A stretch of DNA of 64,000 nucleotides. It comes from Dysidea avara. Its lineage: Eukaryota > Porifera > Demospongiae > Dictyoceratida > Dysideidae. Each line of letters begins with the position of its first letter. Position 1 is the first letter of the stretch. The notes under the pieces are model-generated. The model saw only the letters and a list, made by a program, of their open reading frames with translations, did not search any database and was not told the origin of the DNA. Where the stretch lies: the NCBI RefSeq assembly GCF_963678975.1, contig NC_089281.1:28045151-28109150 (forward strand). The letters run 5' to 3'. Position numbers and translations under genes: made by a program. Positions 38,501-50,399 of the stretch are shown one piece after another.

Positions 38501-41500
38501 TGTTAACCAAAGAAAAGAACAAGCAACTAGCCAAAGTAATTATGCACAAGTGTGTGATAAATGCAATCCTTACATGCTTGTACTACCTATAGAAGAAACT
38601 ATCTGATGCATCCAGGATTCAGTTTTCTTGTGCTAACACAGAAAAGTCAGCCAAAACTAAGGTGAATCACATCTCATTAAGTATGTGTCAATGACTTCCT
38701 GATCATCACATCCTCCACAGACTATTCTACAACAGATAATTGATGAAAAAGTTTCACAGTTAGTCAATACTGTAATAAGATTATACGGCCTATTGATTCC
38801 TTTGTAAACAGGACTAGTTTTCTGCCACCAAAGCCACAGCCAGTGCCTCAGACTACTAGTGTAAGTAATACCTCAATAGAATAGGTTACTTGTTGATTTA
38901 CATATAATTTAATACAGGCTGATTCTGTTCCAGTGAAACTGAACACTGCTGCTATCTTGAGAGAAGGGGCACGAATACAAAGGGCAGAAGAGGAAGAAAT
39001 TAAAAAGTTAGCCAGCTTAGAGGCAGGTGGAAGAGACGACAGTGAATTTGTAAGATGGCAGGAAGACATGAAGCAGGTAGAAGTGTTTTGACAAGTTACA
39101 TTAAAGTATTACACTTTAATGCAGAGGGAGATAACAGAGAAGACAGCTGAAATAGAAAGAAAACACCTGGTAGGTGATGTGTTGGTAATGTGGTATTTAT
39201 GATCACTTACTCATCAACAGGAAGGACTGTTAAGTCATGAAGAAGCAAAAATTGCCAAACAAAATTTCATCAAAACAACACAACAGAATACACTATTGTT
39301 GAAAGAGAAGGTCAGTATTCTATTGGATATGGTTTGGAAGGTTTCTGGAAACTAAATTTCTTCTAGCTAGTATTCACATTAAATGGAACTATTCATCCCA
39401 TGAGTCCTATCCACATTTAAGTCCTTTGTAAATGGAATGGGAGTGTACAAGTACTACAAAGTTAGACATACAACACACAAATATTTTGTAAAGCCCTGGC
39501 AGCCAGAATTAACTTGTACTCATTGCAGTTAGTTTAAGACCATCATATGGTTATTGTTATTTGTTAGCACAGTATGCTAACTAGTTTGACCACACACACC
39601 CGGTTATCACTAAGTGTAGCATCTTTGCAGTAATTGACAGTATGTTCACACTGCCAGCTACTAACCTGTTGCCCTATATGCAAACAGTACAGTAGTACTG
39701 TTTAGTAGGGTTCCTCCTAAAATGAATGGCGCCCGCCAAAAATGATGCCGTTAAATACCATCATAAAAAATATCATATGTGACGAAAATCACCTTTATGG
39801 AATAGTCTTAGTGCTTCTAGTATCAAATCCACTTCAAATAGTTTTGTGGCATCTAAATACACTCCTCTAAGAAAACAAATTAATGCCTTGGTATAGTTTT
39901 CTTAACGCTGCTTTTACGCCTATGTAAACACCTGTGTTGCACTTATAAATGATTGCTTACCATGCCCTAGCTGCAATAAGCTACAGTTTTGCTGTAGAAA
40001 CCAGACACCATGATATCAAGATACTCTAATAAAGCATTCACAGCGACACTTGTATATCATAGCTATACTATAACGAAGTGCAATTATTAATTTTAAAATG
40101 AAGTAGGGTTCCATCAATGAAACAATATGATGGTAGCTATTAAACATAGCTATGTGCTACTTTGGCATTGAACAGATGGTGGTAGCATGTCTTGTAGCAT
40201 ATCAATTAGGGATTTCTCATATAAATATGTTGTGATAGCTACCATCATTCATATTTCTTGTTTCAATACTTTTTACAACCAGAACCCTTCAATTCACCAT
40301 CTAGCTAGCTAGTTTAATGTATTCCCTAACCCAGTGGAGAGGATTTCCTATCCCAATTAATTCTTGAGCTTAACTGCAATTATATATTCACTAAACACCT
40401 TGTTTTGTGCATTTATACTTGATTCAACTTACTGACATGTAAAAATGGAGCACCTGCTAAACAGGAGTTGTAGGATTGCATGACTTATTTTGGCTGGTTC
40501 ATTGCTTTGTTACTTAATTTCTCACGTTGTAGCATTAAATAAGTAACTGAGTCTGTTATCATTCAATGTACAAACTACAAAACATTTTGAGCAAGACCAG
40601 TTAACATGCTTTGTGTGTAACCCAATTTCAATATCTGCAAATTTGTCAGCATCACGGACCCTATAGATCCCCTACACCTGACATCTATATTATAACTGGA
40701 AACCATCCTAGAACCATCCCCGATCTCATGTGCAGTTGATATGGTAGTAACTCCACACAGTCTGAAAGGATAATGGCTGCTTATTTTGATCAACAAGAAG
40801 AACAAAGAAGAGAAATGAGACAACTGGTGGAAACCATTGCTCTGGGACACCAAAATGTTAAAGAGGCAAAGCAAAAGTTACAAGAAATGAAACAACAAAT
40901 AGGTCTGTAGCCTGGTGTCTGTACAAGTGATTACGACAATGTTAATAGTTAAACAAGTGGCTAAGGAGAGTCAGGAATTAATGGCTAGAGCACTGGAAGA
41001 GGTTTGTACATGATGTTGAAAGTTTAAATCACTAGACAACATTGTTGACAGGCAGAAGAAGAGATGAGAAGAAAGACAGAATTGATCCAGCAAATACGAG
41101 CAATGGAGAGCATACCGGTGGTGACTGCAAAGTTTGTAGACTTGACAAAAACATCTGGAGTTGGTCTGCTGAGTGAAATGTCAGTAGCAGAGGTAAGCTG
41201 ACAAGTGGTATACACAACATATCCATTGAACACTGTTAGCTAAGAGAAAGACTGGCACTACTAAAAGTTGCTGAACAAGAAGAAGCAGAAAAAAGACGTA
41301 ACGAGATAGTGGCTTCCAAGCAGGTATACACACAAAGTACAAAGTTATTGTGAAGTCTTGCACTAGATATGTTGTGTACTTTGATAACCAACTAATGGGC
41401 ATGCTATTCATATGACTTCACCATTAACTTTGTACTGTCAGAGATGAACTGTCTATTAAATTGTGTACATCAAAGGCCAAAGAGAGGTTGTTACATGATA

Positions 41501-42104
41501 CTAAACTTGTTATCTCCCGACATAAGGCAGAGCAGAATAGACAGGCAACTCTTCGGTGAGATGACCATGTAGCCATGCATACAAGTATTATAAGTGTTAT
41601 ATTTATGCTTAGTGAGAAACAACTTCAACAAACAGCCAAAGTATACAAAGAAGCGAGCAGTAAAGAACTAGAGAACTTACAACAAATACTTGAAAACAAA
41701 CGAAAAGGTATAATCAACCATATACGGCATATAAAAGTGTTGTAATACTTTGTTAGAAAGGGAAAGACTACAAGAAGAAGCAACACAGAGACTAAGCCAG
41801 CCATCAACCAGTAGAAGAACACAAAAGGTGATAGTCAACATTATGACATGTTGACTAATGATGTGTCACAGACTAACGCTACTTCAAGTGGAGCAGCTGG
41901 TGGATGGGAGACCATTGAAAAGAGCAGATCATCTTCTCAGAAGCGCTCCAGGCAATTGGCAAGCCTAACTACTGCTCCAGTTCAAAGGGGTTCATCTCAA
42001 AGTCCACTAATCACATCATTTCCACGGTATGTAGTCTATAACCATCACACTTATCATGGCTGCTTCACAGATCAGTAACAACAACCAGAAATACCATAAC
42101 ATAG
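35533..42104 (+). CDS. CFAP99: Cilia- and flagella-associated protein 99 (CFAP99)
   Basis: Twenty-five coding exons join in frame with GT-AG introns to 678 residues: 35533-35655, 35703-35774, 35843-35912, 35971-36065, 36114-36167, 36232-36290, 36950-37041, 37097-37155, 37296-37322, 38455-38535, 38593-38661, 38721-38758, 38812-38860, 38918-39076, 39125-39169, 39221-39310, 40761-40902, 40949-41001, 41052-41192, 41240-41323, 41476-41555, 41613-41707, 41757-41827, 41872-42026, 42071-42104. The first third is a helical globular region (VVIDGFYLADGQGCLRAD, then LTLFRIEELGMGHFKRF). A proline-rich hinge (KPFNLTNPKPRTLPTPEK) follows, then a long coiled coil rich in Glu, Lys, Gln and Arg, with FVRWQEDM and LIQQIRAMESIP...VDLTKTSGVGLLSEM. 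I recall these as CFAP99 features; the match is from memory, not from a search. CFAP99 is an axonemal protein of motile cilia. An extra non-coding first exon probably ends at 35375. Exon 9 is only 27 bases. The last intron is optional: reading through 42026 also soon reaches a stop. Confidence 0.75.
36560..36848 (+). mobile_element. 5'-truncated LINE 3' end in CFAP99 intron 6
   Basis: One frame of about 36609-36740 reads VIHSSLLLRSIRLWNSLPPD and then LIQQQSLQIFKHQLKLLL before a stop, the well-known C-terminal signature of CR1/Jockey-type reverse transcriptase ORFs. A short 3' UTR ends with AATAAAATGTACC and an AT-rich tail. The 5' part is missing, as usual for LINE insertions. Confidence 0.8.
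39311..40760 (+). other. CFAP99 intron 16 (1.45 kb)
   Basis: The largest intron of this otherwise compact gene; most of the others are under 150 bases. Its size is largely explained by the mobile element at 39700-40290. The rest is featureless AT-rich sequence. Confidence 0.7.
39700..40290. mobile_element. Composite repeat with foldback end (copy 2)
   Basis: It starts AGTAGGGTTCCTCC, shares AAAATCACCTTTATGGAATA and AAGATACTCTAATAAAGCA with 22107-23047, and ends in a partly palindromic block with AAAATGAAGTAGGGTTCCAT facing CAGAACCCTTCAATTC. It is shorter and more diverged than copy 1. It sits inside CFAP99 intron 16. Confidence 0.7.
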
Positions 42105-42235
42105 TCATGTCATGTGCCAGATCAGATTTTTTAAAATTAAATACGTATTAATAGACTATGTATATAGCAAACTATTTTGCAGAGTGAGTCTTAATTGTTG
42201 CAGCCAATTTTTTTTCATTGAGTCAAACCATCAAC

Positions 42236-42241
42236 AATAAA
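42236..42241 (+). terminator. Likely poly(A) signal of CFAP99
   Basis: AATAAA occurs 131 bases after the CFAP99 stop codon, the first canonical signal on this strand downstream. Confidence 0.6.
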
Positions 42242-42954
42242 AGGGTTTGGCTGTGTAAGCCTCGTGGCAGCGGTGCTTATGCTTGGCTGATGTCAATTCA
42301 CTTTTATCATCACTGGCCGCATGGTTTTACCTGTGTTTCTTGAATAGTGTCTAAAATTTCACAACAGCCGCTGCATAGTTTGTAGCTTTAACAGGTGTAG
42401 CAAAGGAGTGCCAAAGCACCATTTTGATTTCACTGGAGTCGTAAAATTTACTGCAACTGATCCTTCCCTTCTATATACTCTAATAGAGCAGTCACATAAC
42501 TACGTTCTATTATATCAATCAGAGTTGTACATGTGCAGTAAGAAAGCATGTATCCTACAGTTAAGTTGTATTTCGTGGTATGCAATGCATGAGCAAATAT
42601 GGTAATTTTATTCTAGGATTTAAAAGTCAATTTATTAGACAACTATCCCTATATGGACCTGCAAGGAGGCTAACAGCAAGCCTGTGAAGTAGGGAACATG
42701 TGTATATATTAAAACATGTACATCAGTGGGACTGTTTAAATGCACAAACACGAAATTCCAGCTGAATGGAAAATTCATGCCATCATTGTGCCTGTCTATC
42801 AAGTCTGGTGACAAAACTTTAGTATATACACAACTGAGTTGTGCATTACTTCTTAAATTTCTGATTTACAACCAACTGTTCAGTTAAGCACATATTTCCA
42901 GCAACATTTCACACTCAAGCGTCTACACTTCAATAGTTTATATACTTCCATGAT

Positions 42955-44000
42955 CTTGTCTCTAGTCCTGATGAAGTGGACACAATTATACAGACTTTCA
43001 TAAGGCATTTGACTGTGTCCCCCACAATGAACTGTTAAGCTTCACTCTATTGGCATTGCTGACTCCTTGTGGGAATGGTTTGCTAGCTATGCCTCTCTCA
43101 GTGTGTACTTGTTAAAGGTCAGTGCTCAGGAGGCTTTCTACCAGTCAGCTCTGGAGTACTGCAAGGTAGCATTCTGAGGCCATTATTATATGTAAATGAT
43201 CTCCCATCTACCATCAAGTTTAATTCACTGATGACACCAAGTGCTACAAAAGAAGTAAGGACATTGTGGACATAATTCATCTACAAGAAGACATTAAATT
43301 GATTCTGTTTTTTTCTTGGAGTATAGAGACAACCTATTACTCAATTTTTCCAAGTGTGTATTCTTCACGTTACCACCATCCACTTCCCATAAAGATCTCG
43401 GAATCTTCTTTTCATCTAATTTGAAGTGGAGTTGTCATTATGAGTACATCATTGCCAAAGCCCTCAAACTCTTGGCCTACTCTGCAGATAATTAAGTACT
43501 AGTAACTGCATTACAACTAAAAAGATACTATGCATATCCATAGTGTGATCTTGCTTACTATACTGTTCACCTCTTTGGAGGCCTCACCTTAGAAAAGATA
43601 TTTTTTTACTTGAGCGTGCACAGCGGAGAGCCACTATGTTTATTCTTAATGACTGCACTTCAAACTATACAAATCCCATTTGATCAAGCTTGGAATGCTA
43701 CCTTTAATGTATGTATACGAACTTGCTGACATCTTGTTTTCATGAAATCACTTAATTTTACTAATAGCTTTAACATACTCAATTTCATATCATTTAGTAA
43801 CAATCCTGCCAGATCATGTAGCTCTAAACTTCATCACTAGTTTTCCTCTACCAATAACTTTTACAGATTACCCAGATCATATAGGAATTCTCTCCCAGTG
43901 ATTAATACCTTTCTCCCTATCCAGCAAACCAAAAGACAGCTAAAAGCTTATTTTTGGAATCATTAGATTTTGTCAACAATTTTGATGTAAACAACAATTG
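42955..44000 (+). pseudogene. Decayed LINE reverse transcriptase (CR1/Jockey-type)
   Basis: Pieces in shifting frames give the order expected of a non-LTR reverse transcriptase: DFHKAFDCVPHNELL, then VSSGVLQGSILRPLLYVNDL, then KDLGIFFSSNLKWSCHY, KALKLLAY, SPLWRPHLRKDIFLLERAQR, and a final PIQQTKRQLKAYF. The catalytic (F/Y)xDD block is damaged (LMTPS in place of ADD), and several frameshifts and stops are present, so it is dead. No endonuclease domain is visible upstream. Confidence 0.85.
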
Positions 44001-44039
44001 TACCCTCCATTACTTGTGTCCCTGTTTTAAGTACTCTAA

Positions 44040-45000
44040 ACTCTCCTGCCCTGTAAATTTTAATCATTTACGTAGCTAAGTTTGTGTTTTGTAAGTTGTC
44101 TACATGTACAGTAGTTAAGTAATTAACTAGTATTATAAGTAATTAGTTTGGGCAGTTGGCACATGTTGCCATCTGACCCTCAACACCATCACACTATTTT
44201 TGTACATAGCCATGTAATCTTGCATCTGGTCATGATTCTGGTGTTGTAAAGCAATAATTAATAATTTTTTTGGGACTGTTTTAAGTAAATGAGTTAAACA
44301 TGGGACAGATTTAAGTCAAACGTGCTAGGCTAGTAGAGGTATGAAGAGTATTACTCTTGAGACGATTTTAAGTCACCAATATTTAATGAAATATCTTTAT
44401 CATTATGAATCTTGCACATATGCATAAAGTGAAACATCATGTGCCAGTGAAATGTGTTTCCTGGAGTGTATGGAATAGCCACTTTACAGGCCTATTTGAC
44501 CTATCATACTGGTGGCCAAAAGCTCCATTGAGTTGGAGAATGCTTGTTGATGTTACTTTCGATTCACTGTAGTATTTCACAAGATTCAGTGGTGGCAATA
44601 AACATAGCTTGCAACAGGATATGAGAGACTACTGCTGTTGCATGTAGCTTACTATTAAAATTGTATGGCCATGATTAATTTTGTTTCTTGTTTCACATCA
44701 CCTCGTTTGAATCAATTTTTAGGGGAGCCACTTTTCAATTCACTTTTGGTGTACCTGTTACTGAAAGTTATTTCACAAAAAGATGATTTAAACTATTCAG
44801 GGGTGTGTGCCTATAGGAGGGTCACCAGGGTTACAGGAAACCTCTAACAGAATAGCAAAGCCTAGGCCATTTACGTTGCTGCTGATATGTTCAAAAATTA
44901 GCACAAGTAGCTAATGTACAAGTGGACGATCCAGGGGGAGGGGGCATAGCCCTTCCCCAAAGAAGAGGTATGTAATGGAAGTGTTTTTGGCAATAATGCA
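44040..45000. other. Intergenic stretch without recognised feature
   Basis: AT-rich sequence downstream of the LINE remnant. Reading frames are short, and none has a recognisable motif. I see no gene or clear repeat boundary. Confidence 0.4.
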
Positions 45001-45009
45001 CATGCCCGA

Positions 45010-45400
45010 AAGTTGCCACTTTTGGCAACTTCTGGAATGTGCATAATTGCCAATTCCAGAAATCGCCAAAATTGGTCATTCCCAGAAATGCCAAATTAGG
45101 CTATTCCTGTACACATTGTGGTAGCTTCACAAAGTTACCAACATTGGAACTTACAAGCAGTAGCTGATAGTTCCCAAGTTTGGAATTTTGCGTACTCTGT
45201 TTATGATGTAAAGATTGATTGTGGGTTTTAGTATACAAATTTGGTAATCCAATGACTTGCCAAGATTGGTAATTTGCCGATTTTAGTTTAAAGTCATTCC
45301 ACAATTTTGCCAATTTTGGTAATAACAAAACTAGCCAATTTTGGCAATTACAAAACTTTCCAATTTTGGTAATTACAACATTTACCAATTTTGGCAATAA
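45010..45400. repeat. Array of CCAATTTTGG palindromic words (block 1)
   Basis: The ten-base word CCAATTTTGG occurs four times between about 45313 and 45393, separated by short TAATTACAA spacers (centres about 21-27 bases apart). Degenerate forms (CCAAAATTGG, CCACTTTTGG, CCAAGATTGG) run back to 45010. Block 2 lies at 47650-47835 beyond the TIR element. Confidence 0.8.
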
Positions 45401-46339
45401 TTGCTTGCCATCTCAATATTATGTAGCTCAATTAATACTCTTAAATATTCAACAAGATGGCCACGTTATTTGGGGGACCGCTAATGTACTGAGGATTTCA
45501 TGTCCGTTGAGAAATTCCATACTCCAATCGCGTATTGCATAAAGAATAATTCCCATGCAAAATTAGTGGTTGCATAATACAGGATTTTTCATCGGGCATA
45601 CACAGGCCCGTAGCCTGAAGAACCACCCTCTTGGAAAAAGGTCTACACACAATTCAAAGAGGTCCACAATTTAAGTATACACCTGCACAAGTCCAAATTT
45701 TCAGTAGCAAAAGTCCATTAGCTATGGTTTACTAAATACCACTAATAAGTAGCAACATCAAGCTAAATGAAGTGCTTCGAGTAGCTAATTCAGTGCTTGA
45801 AACGGAAGATTGAGATACTCTAATAAAGCAGTCAACCACTCTAATATAACAGTCACATTTACATTTTTCTTTTCAAAAATTAAAGTAATTAATTTTATTC
45901 AGTTACAAAAACATACTGAATGAGAACATCTAAACTAGAGCTTCCATTACAATATGCATCAACTCCATGCAATGTGTGTATTTCATTGTCTTAAAGCACT
46001 CTTGGCCTGCTCCGCTGCCCCTGGTGAGAGGCTTTCCCATCCATATTTACTGTGACATTCCAATACATTTAGACACAGATAGTATATTTACAGTAGCAGT
46101 AGAGATACTTTGCCAGATGATATCCACTGTATATCTGGTCTTGAGCTTGAATTTGCTGCCTAAAAATTGGATCATTTTTATTGACTGAAATGTCACCAAA
46201 TGCAGCCTTTTATCAAAAAAATTTCCTGGGGGAGGGGGGGGGGGCATGCATACCCAGACCCCATTAACTTCAGCATGCTTCACATGGTGGGGAAGCACAC
46301 CCTAAATGCTAAAAGGTCTACCTTTTCTTCTAAAAGAAC

Positions 46340-46450
46340 TAGAGCTGTACCGATAATCGGATCGGCCAAAATATCGGCCACCGATATGGCAATTTTTACC
46401 AATATCGGCATCGGTACAGAACAGTATGAGGACCGATATCGCTACCGATA
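46340..46450. repeat. Dispersed ATCGG-rich repeat fragment
   Basis: Dense ACCGATAT/ATATCGG words in both orientations (for example ACCGATAATCGGATCGGCC). Weaker relatives with the same ATCGG flavour appear at about 6580-6630. Probably a remnant of a TIR element. Confidence 0.55.
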
Positions 46451-46746
46451 TTTATACAGCAATAGTTTGTACATAAACGGATTATAATATTGGTTTTCTA
46501 CGTTATCCATGTGGCTGTTCAGTAGCAGTGGCTTATTGTTCACTGTACAGCAAGCGCTACCGGCGCTATGAGAAGCCATACAAATGCACGCGATTCTAGT
46601 GTTTGTTGCTGGAAAGCTTATCAGTCTTAAATAAATGAACGGCTGTTAGCTATACATATATATATATATAGTACCTTTGTAATATAAAAGAACAGTCACA
46701 GGATAACCAAGAAAACCTACTGTACCAACATTTTAATTTATTCTAC

Positions 46747-47570
46747 CATAGATAATAGAGTAAAGGGATAGGAAACGCAAGCGATTTCCGGTTTGATTTC
46801 CGTTACGCGTGACTTGAAAGGACAAGACAGTTTTGTGAGAATTAGTGTTCTAAGCAGCGTAAATAGTAATCCAACAGACTACAGTAAGTATTTAGGCCTA
46901 TGTGAGAGATTTTGGCGAGAGAATTCAGACCGTAGATTTTGTAACAAAGCGTATCGCATTAACCGTGATTCTTACACGCTGTCACACTTTCGCTCATCGT
47001 AACTTCATGCCTCGTCCATACCGCTTCTTTTATAGCCGGTTCCACTTTCGAATCTTGTGGTAAGCTAGGCGTGTCACCAACACAGTCTTTTACCGTTGCG
47101 TTGTACTGCAAGGTGGTTTAAACTTTTGGTTAAAAATTGAAGATACTTAGTCGTTTCTTCAAGCAACAGTTCCTGTTTTGCTCCAATATTTCCTCTGGTT
47201 CCCTCTGTTAAATGGTAAGGAATAGGTTTATCACAGTTAAAAGGATAGAATATATTTACGAAGAAAGTAAAGTGGTTTAAAGTAATTTTTGGGCCGTTTT
47301 TTTCACTTTCAATCTCCTTTAATTTTGCGTATAACTTCCTTGAGGGTTGGTACCATCCTATTTCCATCGATTACTTGAGTTCACTGTAGCGAAGTTTCAC
47401 AGTCGTTGGTTACAAAATTCTGTCGTTACAACAATTTGTTTCTCTTTGATACAAGCGCAGCAAACGTAACGAGTATGTTCGTGACGTACTACACGGAATT
47501 CCAATAGAAATGTACGTATTTTGTGACGCCACGTCATTGCGTTTCCTATCCCTTTACTCTATTATCTATG
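46747..47570. mobile_element. 824-base DNA transposon with perfect 34-base TIRs
   Basis: The ends 46747-46780 and 47537-47570 are exact reverse complements over 34 bases; the left end begins CATAGATAATAGAGTAAAGG. The element is flanked by ATTCTAC at 46740-46746 and again at 47571-47577, a perfect 7-base direct repeat. Two short frames inside (46793-47002 plus, 47074-47367 minus) carry no motif I recognise, so it is probably non-autonomous. Perfect ends and target duplication point to recent insertion. The superfamily is uncertain; target duplications of 7-8 bases occur in P-type elements. Confidence 0.9.
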
Positions 47571-47649
47571 ATTCTACCCAATACTATTTTTTATACTAAA
47601 ACCCACAAGTGATTGTTCATGTAGAAGAACATATAAAACATGCAATTAG

Positions 47650-47835
47650 AATCACCAAAATTGGCAGCTGTATATAAAATTTTCCAAAATTGGAAATTGC
47701 CAAAATTGATTGCTTTGGGAATTCCCAAACAAAAAATGGTATAATCCAGGCATGTGAAATAAATTACCAAAATTGGCTAGTCTGAAAACTACCAAATTTG
47801 GTATAATCCAAAGTTTCCAAAGTTGGACTTGTTTC
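47650..47835. repeat. Array of CCAAAATTGG-type words (block 2)
   Basis: CCAAAATTGG or a close variant appears at about 47655, 47682, 47700, 47769 and 47801 (CCAAATTTGG), the same word class as block 1. The two blocks flank the 824-base TIR element and its surroundings. Confidence 0.7.
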
Positions 47836-48263
47836 ATACCTGGAAAGAATGTTTATACAAGACCGAGATACTGTAATAGAGCTGTTTGTGAAATGCTCTA
47901 ATAGAACAGTCACCATATGTAATAATGTAACCCTTAAAATTTTCTACAGTTGTTTAGTATGAAAACTAGCACTATATCCCATGAGTGTACTTAGCCTACT
48001 AGGAATTTTGTATGTGTTCCTTTCTATAATTATGACAATTTACTTTAGGCTCTGAACTGAACTACATGAGTACTCATGACTGTAACTGATGACCAATTTC
48101 TCATACTGGGTTATGAAAATTAATGTTAACTGGTACTCTGTAGCTAATCTGTTAGCTAATTGATATAGTATACATATATGTTAATGCATGATATTGATGG
48201 AGGAAACACAATTATAATTTGCTTTATTCTTTTAATATACAATAAAGATGTCGATGATACAAT

Positions 48264-48280
48264 GTGTGTATGTGTGTGTG

Positions 48281-48312
<32 letters not shown>
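48264..48312. repeat. (GT)n microsatellite
   Basis: A GT run with a few GC and TA interruptions. Nothing else is notable. Confidence 0.9.
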
Positions 48313-48994
48313 ATTGTCAGGGAAGTAGTGATTAGATCAGTTCAGTGTATAAAGCCGATTATTGTTAATATTAATTTATAATGTAACACTCAGACTATTG
48401 GCATTAATTCTGATAATCTGTAAAATTAAACCTTCATAAGCTTCTGCAGGCTGTACCCCCAGATTTCTGCATCCTGGATCTACTTTCCAGTTGAAACCAC
48501 TTTTGGAATATCCTAGGCACACCCATGCTATTTTAAAAGCAAATGAAAAGATTCATGCAGGATTTGAACTCTGACCATTGACATTAAGCTGTACCACCAT
48601 GATACAAAAAGCCACTGATAGCATGATGCTAGATTTGTTAACTGGTAATTTCCACATCACCTCTGCAGTAAAAAAGCTGTCACACATGATGATACCAGAG
48701 TATGATCCCAGAAGCAGTAATTTAAAGCCTGGCTTTTTAAAATGTTAAAACTAATACCATTGTTTACTCCAAAAATTTTCAAAACTTAATTTCAACAGGG
48801 GCCCATCTTCTTAACATTGCCTATGAGTTCAGGGAAAGATCCTGCGGGGGGAGAGAGGGAGGTTTTTGAGATTTACAGAAACTGGTCAGACAATTAAAAC
48901 TGATTTTGCATCGATTTACCGTGTCAAAAGTTCAGATTGGAATACTCAGTATAGAATCGTCTACTACCCTAATAGAATGGTCACATTGATAGTT

Positions 48995-49125
48995 TATCTC
49001 AGACCCGACTTTTCCTGGGGGCATGCTCCACCAGACCTCCAGAATGGCATCCATGTTGGTTGTATACTTCATACATCATGCACATAGCTCCTGGACCACC
49101 TCTTAACTCTTTAGCCTGTTCCTGC
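48995..49125. repeat. Dispersed repeat family C, copy 1
   Basis: TCCTGGGGGCATGCTCC, CCAGAATGGCATCCATGTT and CACCTCTTAACTCTTTAGCC match 51840-51955 in the same order. A third, shorter relative with GGGGGCATGCATACCCAGAC lies near 46215-46262. Confidence 0.7.
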
Positions 49126-49605
49126 TTTTAATTAGCTTGCATGTGTAAATCTTGACATATAATAATTATGGATATTTTCAAGGTATAATCTCATCCATTA
49201 CATATCATACTCTGGCGTTATCATGTGTGACAGTTTTTGCTACAAAAGTGATGTAGCAATTACCAGTTAACAAATCTAATGAATTTTTAAGATGTACATT
49301 AATTGTTTCCTTGTCAAATGGGTCCACATTATCTTGCTAATCCATCACTTACTTATCATGAACCACTTTGGCTTTTGGAACACAATAAATTTTATAACTC
49401 AAACAAATACTTTTGGAGCATTATACAACAAAGTTTATGTGACTGCCTGCAACAATAGTATATGCCTTTTGTAAAAACAAACAATTTTTAAGAATGATAG
49501 AAATTTAAAAGGTGGATAAAAGCACCATTTTTGATATACAATTTCTTTATGGTGTACTTATCAATATTAGAAGGGGTGCCCACCAAACCTAATTATGTGT
49601 GGGGT

Positions 49606-50121
49606 GAAAACAAAAATGGCCATCAAGTAGCCTCAGTATAGTACATTTACAGTATATCATACACTTGAATGTGGAGAGAAATGCAGTTTTATATTAAGCT
49701 TTCAATGTGTACAGACTTGTCAAATGAAGTTAACTTTTGCATGTGTGCAATTTAATTAGCCAGTTAGTGGCAGTTACTATACCAACATTTAAGATGCATG
49801 TTCACAACCGTGATTTGGTTAATGCATTAACAACAGGCATTTGGACTAGTTAATAATACACAAATTTTGGCTCAAGCTATAGCTGATGCACACCAGTTTG
49901 GTAAATGTTAGACCCATAAAGAAGACATACACTCAAATTGCATACATGCAAAAGTTACCATTTACTAATTCATTTGACAAGTCTGTACATATTAAATGTC
50001 AAATATAATTCATTTCAAATAGGAAAACTAAGTGCATTTCTTCCATATTCATGCAAGCGTATGATATACCGGGTACCGTAAATGCACTATACTGGGGCTA
50101 CTTGACGGCCAATTTGTTTTC
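49606..50121. repeat. Large imperfect inverted repeat (foldback 1)
   Basis: The left arm from about 49606 (TGGCCATCAAGTAGCC, CAGTATAGTACATTTAC) pairs with the right arm ending near 50121 (complement reads GGCCGTCAAGTAGCCCCAGT). Inner parts of the arms share GTACAGACTTGTCAAATGAA. The arms differ by several small insertions. Confidence 0.75.
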
Positions 50122-50395
50122 AAACCATTTTATACATCTTTCCCAGCATGAACCTTTTAAGTTTCCACCAATTTTGAAGATTCAGCATTGTTTTTATGAC
50201 AAGCTAGTTTAAAGATTCAAGGGTAGGTTATTCAGCAAATGAATTGCATTTGCTGAGCAACCCATCCTTGCATCTTTGAACTATAGCTTGTCATAAAGAC
50301 AATGCTAAACTTTTAACATCGGTGGAAACTTAATAAGTGCTGGGAAAGATGCATAAAATTGTCTAGAATGTAGACAACTTTCTTGGATGGCTACT
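50093..50395. repeat. Large imperfect inverted repeat (foldback 2)
   Basis: It is centred near 50240. CATCTTTCCCAGCA at about 50140 faces TGCTGGGAAAGATG near 50345, and CAGCAAATG faces CATTTGCTGAG across the centre. Its left arm shares the GGCTACTTGACGGCC segment with the right arm of foldback 1, so the two palindromes overlap. Confidence 0.75.
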
Positions 50396-50399
50396 ATAA

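Noticed and set aside
46793-47002. 70-codon plus-strand frame inside the 824-base element
   Set aside because: No recognisable motif; the length is expected by chance.
47074-47367. 97-codon frame inside the 824-base element as a transposase
   Set aside because: Too short, and I see no DDE-type, THAP or zinc-finger pattern.
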